A DNA stretch of 8,567 bases from an uncultured Dyadobacter sp. (GTDB lineage: Bacteria > Bacteroidota > Bacteroidia > Cytophagales > Spirosomataceae). Location of the stretch: the NCBI GenBank assembly GCA_946481035.1, contig CAMLNK010000126.1:1-8567 (forward strand). The letters run 5' to 3'. A model generated the notes under the pieces. The model did not search any database. It had not been told where the DNA came from and was given only the letters and a program-made list of their open reading frames with translations. The first letter of the stretch is position 1. Every line of letters starts with the position of its first letter. The position numbers were made by a program, and so were the translations under genes. Below, in pieces: positions 6,352 to 8,567 of the stretch.

Positions 6352-8043
6352 TTATTTGGTTATCCTGAACCAGTCATAATCGGCATACCCGGAATCATTG
6401 GTCTGTGTTTCGCGGGTGCAGAACAGCCCGACCTTCGCACCGATCCATCTTCCTACTTCTGCCTGAAAGGTTTCACCGGTCGTTTTAAAATGGGTACCAT
6501 CTTCGCTGAACCCAAACTCGCATTTGCCGCCCTTGCTTACCTTCACACGCAAATGCAGGTTCGTTTCGGGTTTGAACTCCGTCAAAACGCGCTCGGTTTC
6601 CGTTTTACCGTCGGACGCCTTCTGGCAAACAGCGTAGATCAGTTCCGTTTTATTTTTTCCGCTTCTCAGATAAATACCTGCATAGCTCTGCCCCATGATC
6701 ACCAATCCTGTCTTTTCATTGGTCAGATTGGTATTTGGGGTAAATTGCAGCCTGGTAGTAACCGTGAACTCCTCCGCCGGAAATTTTTGCAGGAGTACAT
6801 TCGGGACATCCCAAAGATTTTTGGCATTCTCCGCTGTTTTGTAAGAATATAATCTCAAAAAACCGGCCGTCGGCATGGCCCAGGTGCCTTTCGGATTGGC
6901 TTGCCATTGCCATTGTTTCCCTAATGCAGGCTCGCTGAATTCGTCGGATTCAGGCGGGGTGGCAATGGGGTGTTTTTTGCTGGTTAATGGTTTGGTGTAG
7001 GTCAACACGGGATCGCCGATGCCGTCGCCGTCCGGATCAGCGCCGATCACCGGCCAGTCGTTCACCCATTTCATCGGCTGCAAATGCACGACGCGGCCGT
7101 ATTCGTTTTTATCCTGAAAATGCAGGAACCAGTCTTCCGATTTGCCATTAACCGGGCTGGTAGTCACCCAGGCGCCCTGGTGCGGTCCGTTAATGCCCGA
7201 TTTCCCTTCGGCCATTACCACTTTTCTTTCGTAGGGGCCGTACACATTTTTGGAGCGCAGCACAATTTGCCAGCCCGTCGCAACACCTCCGGCCGGTGCG
7301 AAAATGTAGTAATAGCCATTCCGTTTGTAAAACTTCGGTCCCTCAACCGTCGGATCGATTTTATGCCCGTCATACACGAGCACGCCTGCGTCGGTAACCC
7401 GGGTGCCTTCCACATTCATTTTCTTCACGGTGATCACGCTCTTGATGCCCGCGCGGCTGCCCGCCCATCCGTGTACGAGGTAAACCTGGCCGTCGTCGTC
7501 CCAAAGCGGGCATGGATCGATGAGCCCCTTGCCGCCTTCCACGAGTACCGGCTCGCTCCACGGCCCGGCAGCGTTTTTGGCTTTAATTACATAAATACCA
7601 AAGTCCGGGTCGGGATAATAAATGTAGAACTCGCCTTTGTAAAAGCGTATTGCCGGTGCCCACACGCCGTTTCCATGCTGGGTTTTTTCGAAATGTTCGA
7701 TCGGGACCTGCCGGGGCAATGCATGGCCGAGCAATGTCCAGTTAACCAGGTCTTTGGAATGCAGAATAGGCAAGCCTGGAATTGCATCGAAGCTGGATGC
7801 GGTCATGTAGTAGTCTTCGCCCACGCGGCAGGCATCCGGGTCGGAGTAATCGGCGTGGAGAACCGGGTTTTTGTAGCGGCCGTCCTGTAAATCGGCGACC
7901 CAGGTTTCCGAAACGGCCGTTTTCGAAATGGAAGTTTGTGAAACTGCGGTTTGCGTTTTTGTATTCGGAATGGGCTTGTTTTGCCCAAAAGCAGAAGTCG
8001 CCAGCATTGCGCCGGCGACCCAATAGTACTTATTTACCTTCAT
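6352..8043 (-). CDS. Secreted GH43 glycoside hydrolase (beta-xylosidase/arabinosidase type)
   Basis: A 563-residue exported enzyme. Residues 1-20 are a signal peptide (MKVNKYYWVAGAMLATSAFG, then Q). An odd Thr/Ser-rich linker of four five-residue near-repeats follows at about 31-50. The five-bladed catalytic domain spans about 57-350. The expected acidic triad is visible: general base Asp68 in YSDPDACR, pKa-modulating Asp176 in GLIDPCPLWDDDG, and general acid Glu234 in PTVEGPKFYKRNGYYY. His288 in GPHQGAW probably belongs to the conserved metal-site region. ADPDGDGIGDPV (335-346) precedes a C-terminal beta-sandwich (about 365-561; ESDEFSEPALGKQWQW to YADYDWFRITK), the GH43_C2-type domain of xylosidase-like members. 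The family removes beta-xylosyl or alpha-arabinosyl units. Coupling to a GH28 gene makes a pectin side-chain substrate (arabinan, xylogalacturonan) likely, but specificity cannot be read from sequence. Its ATG overlaps the GH28 end by 14 bases. Confidence 0.94.
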   Translation of the reverse strand: MKVNKYYWVAGAMLATSAFGQNKPIPNTKTQTAVSQTSISKTAVSETWVADLQDGRYKNPVLHADYSDPDACRVGEDYYMTASSFDAIPGLPILHSKDLVNWTLLGHALPRQVPIEHFEKTQHGNGVWAPAIRFYKGEFYIYYPDPDFGIYVIKAKNAAGPWSEPVLVEGGKGLIDPCPLWDDDGQVYLVHGWAGSRAGIKSVITVKKMNVEGTRVTDAGVLVYDGHKIDPTVEGPKFYKRNGYYYIFAPAGGVATGWQIVLRSKNVYGPYERKVVMAEGKSGINGPHQGAWVTTSPVNGKSEDWFLHFQDKNEYGRVVHLQPMKWVNDWPVIGADPDGDGIGDPVLTYTKPLTSKKHPIATPPESDEFSEPALGKQWQWQANPKGTWAMPTAGFLRLYSYKTAENAKNLWDVPNVLLQKFPAEEFTVTTRLQFTPNTNLTNEKTGLVIMGQSYAGIYLRSGKNKTELIYAVCQKASDGKTETERVLTEFKPETNLHLRVKVSKGGKCEFGFSEDGTHFKTTGETFQAEVGRWIGAKVGLFCTRETQTNDSGYADYDWFRITK

Positions 8044-8567
8044 GAATAACCAGGCTTTTCTCCTGTGCTCCCTTTGAAAATTCCTTTACTTTTTGTGCTT
8101 TCGAAGCGTCGGTGTGGGCGATGCTGATATTCTGGCTGCGTTCGCCGGTGACTGAAATGAGCGTTTCGCTGTGATCGTTGTATTCCAGTTTGTCGAACGT
8201 GATGTTCGTGGTGTTATCGGCAAGAATAACAGGCTTCGAATGTTTGGTGATCAGTTTCACATTCTTGAAGCTGATCTTGTCGGCGTCGGTGAGTTCTACG
8301 CCGGTTTCGGCCGAAAGCACCATGTTTTCCATTACAATGTTCCGCACGGGCATTTCAGGCAGGCCGCGAACAAAAACACCCTTGGTAGCGCCATTGCATA
8401 CGATGTTTTCAAATTTCATATCCCTGAAAACCGGCGTACCCTCATTCACGACCGGACGCATATCCCGCTCACCGTCCGTCGCGAACTTGACGAAATAGTA
8501 CAGGTCAAAAAATATCGCTTCCTGCTTGATATCCTTCATATTGATATTTCGCGCATAAATCTTCTCC
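8030..8567 (-). CDS. Partial GH28 polygalacturonase-like enzyme, C-terminal part
   Basis: The frame is open from the window edge down to a stop at 8032-8030, showing 178 C-terminal residues; the true start is outside the window. An internal ATG at 8539 is not the start, because nine more residues (EKIYARNIN) continue the family pattern upstream. The sequence is a ladder of right-handed parallel beta-helix coils: FRDMKFENIVCNGATKGVFV, MPVRNIVMENMVL, ADKISFKNVKLITK, TTNITFDKLEYND. QEAIFFDLYYFVKFA and VNEGTPVFRDM are typical of Bacteroidota GH28 proteins that hydrolyse alpha-1,4 links in homogalacturonan or related pectin. The catalytic aspartates (NTD, DD) and GHG/RIK motifs would lie upstream and cannot be checked here. 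It ends HEGK inside the GH43 start, so the two genes are one operon with probable translational coupling. Confidence 0.88.
   Translation of the reverse strand, partial: EKIYARNINMKDIKQEAIFFDLYYFVKFATDGERDMRPVVNEGTPVFRDMKFENIVCNGATKGVFVRGLPEMPVRNIVMENMVLSAETGVELTDADKISFKNVKLITKHSKPVILADNTTNITFDKLEYNDHSETLISVTGERSQNISIAHTDASKAQKVKEFSKGAQEKSLVIHEGK

Noticed and set aside
5934..6368. 144-residue plus-strand frame overlapping the small membrane protein
   Set aside because: Its composition is Arg/His/Pro-rich without hydrophobic or domain pattern, whereas the alternative frame has a clean TM helix and beta pattern. It also runs into the GH43 end.
7084..7890. 268-residue open frame on the plus strand
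   Set aside because: It is antisense to the GH43 catalytic domain, which has all its expected motifs. The long antisense frame is a by-product of codon usage.

Overview
The window looks like a chromosomal segment of a Bacteroidota bacterium, probably a Cytophagales relative such as Dyadobacter; this is an inference. The evidence is moderate GC, genes without clear Shine-Dalgarno sequences, a very large periplasmic-propeller (Reg_prop/Y_Y_Y) sensor kinase, a LytS/LytTR signalling pair, and adjacent pectin-type glycoside hydrolases. Neither edge is a gene boundary: the first and last genes both run out of the window.

Layout. (1) Positions 1-1223, minus strand: an apparent two-gene unit. The upstream gene encodes a membrane-anchored DKNYY-repeat protein. 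The downstream gene encodes a protein with three predicted membrane helices followed by an ankyrin-like segment, cut off by the window edge. (2) Positions 1224-1505: a 282-base divergent intergenic region with an imperfect 28-base palindrome around a perfect 14-base core, plus two small hairpins. (3) Positions 1506-5882, plus strand: a tight two-gene operon, three bases apart. It encodes a 1202-residue sensor (signal peptide, long beta-propeller, Y_Y_Y, one membrane helix, GAF, coiled coil, LytS-type His_kinase/HATPase) and its likely LytTR response regulator. (4) Positions 5959-6345, plus strand: a small single-pass membrane protein of unknown function. (5) Positions 6352-8567, minus strand: a GH43 glycosidase and the C-terminal part of a GH28 polygalacturonase-like enzyme. 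They overlap by 14 bases with GH28 upstream, the end of a probable pectin-degradation operon converging on the signalling operon.

Working together. The sensor's periplasmic propeller probably detects an extracellular or periplasmic ligand, and its cytoplasmic GAF may add a second input. The kinase would then phosphorylate Asp55 of the LytTR regulator. Whether this pair controls the neighbouring pectinase genes cannot be told from the sequence; the convergent orientation neither supports nor excludes it. No RNA genes, CRISPR arrays, insertion sequences or frameshifts were seen. Most of the window is recognisable Bacteroidota accessory content. The least-explained parts are the palindrome, the DKNYY/ankyrin-like membrane pair, the GAF-containing sensor and the small membrane protein.
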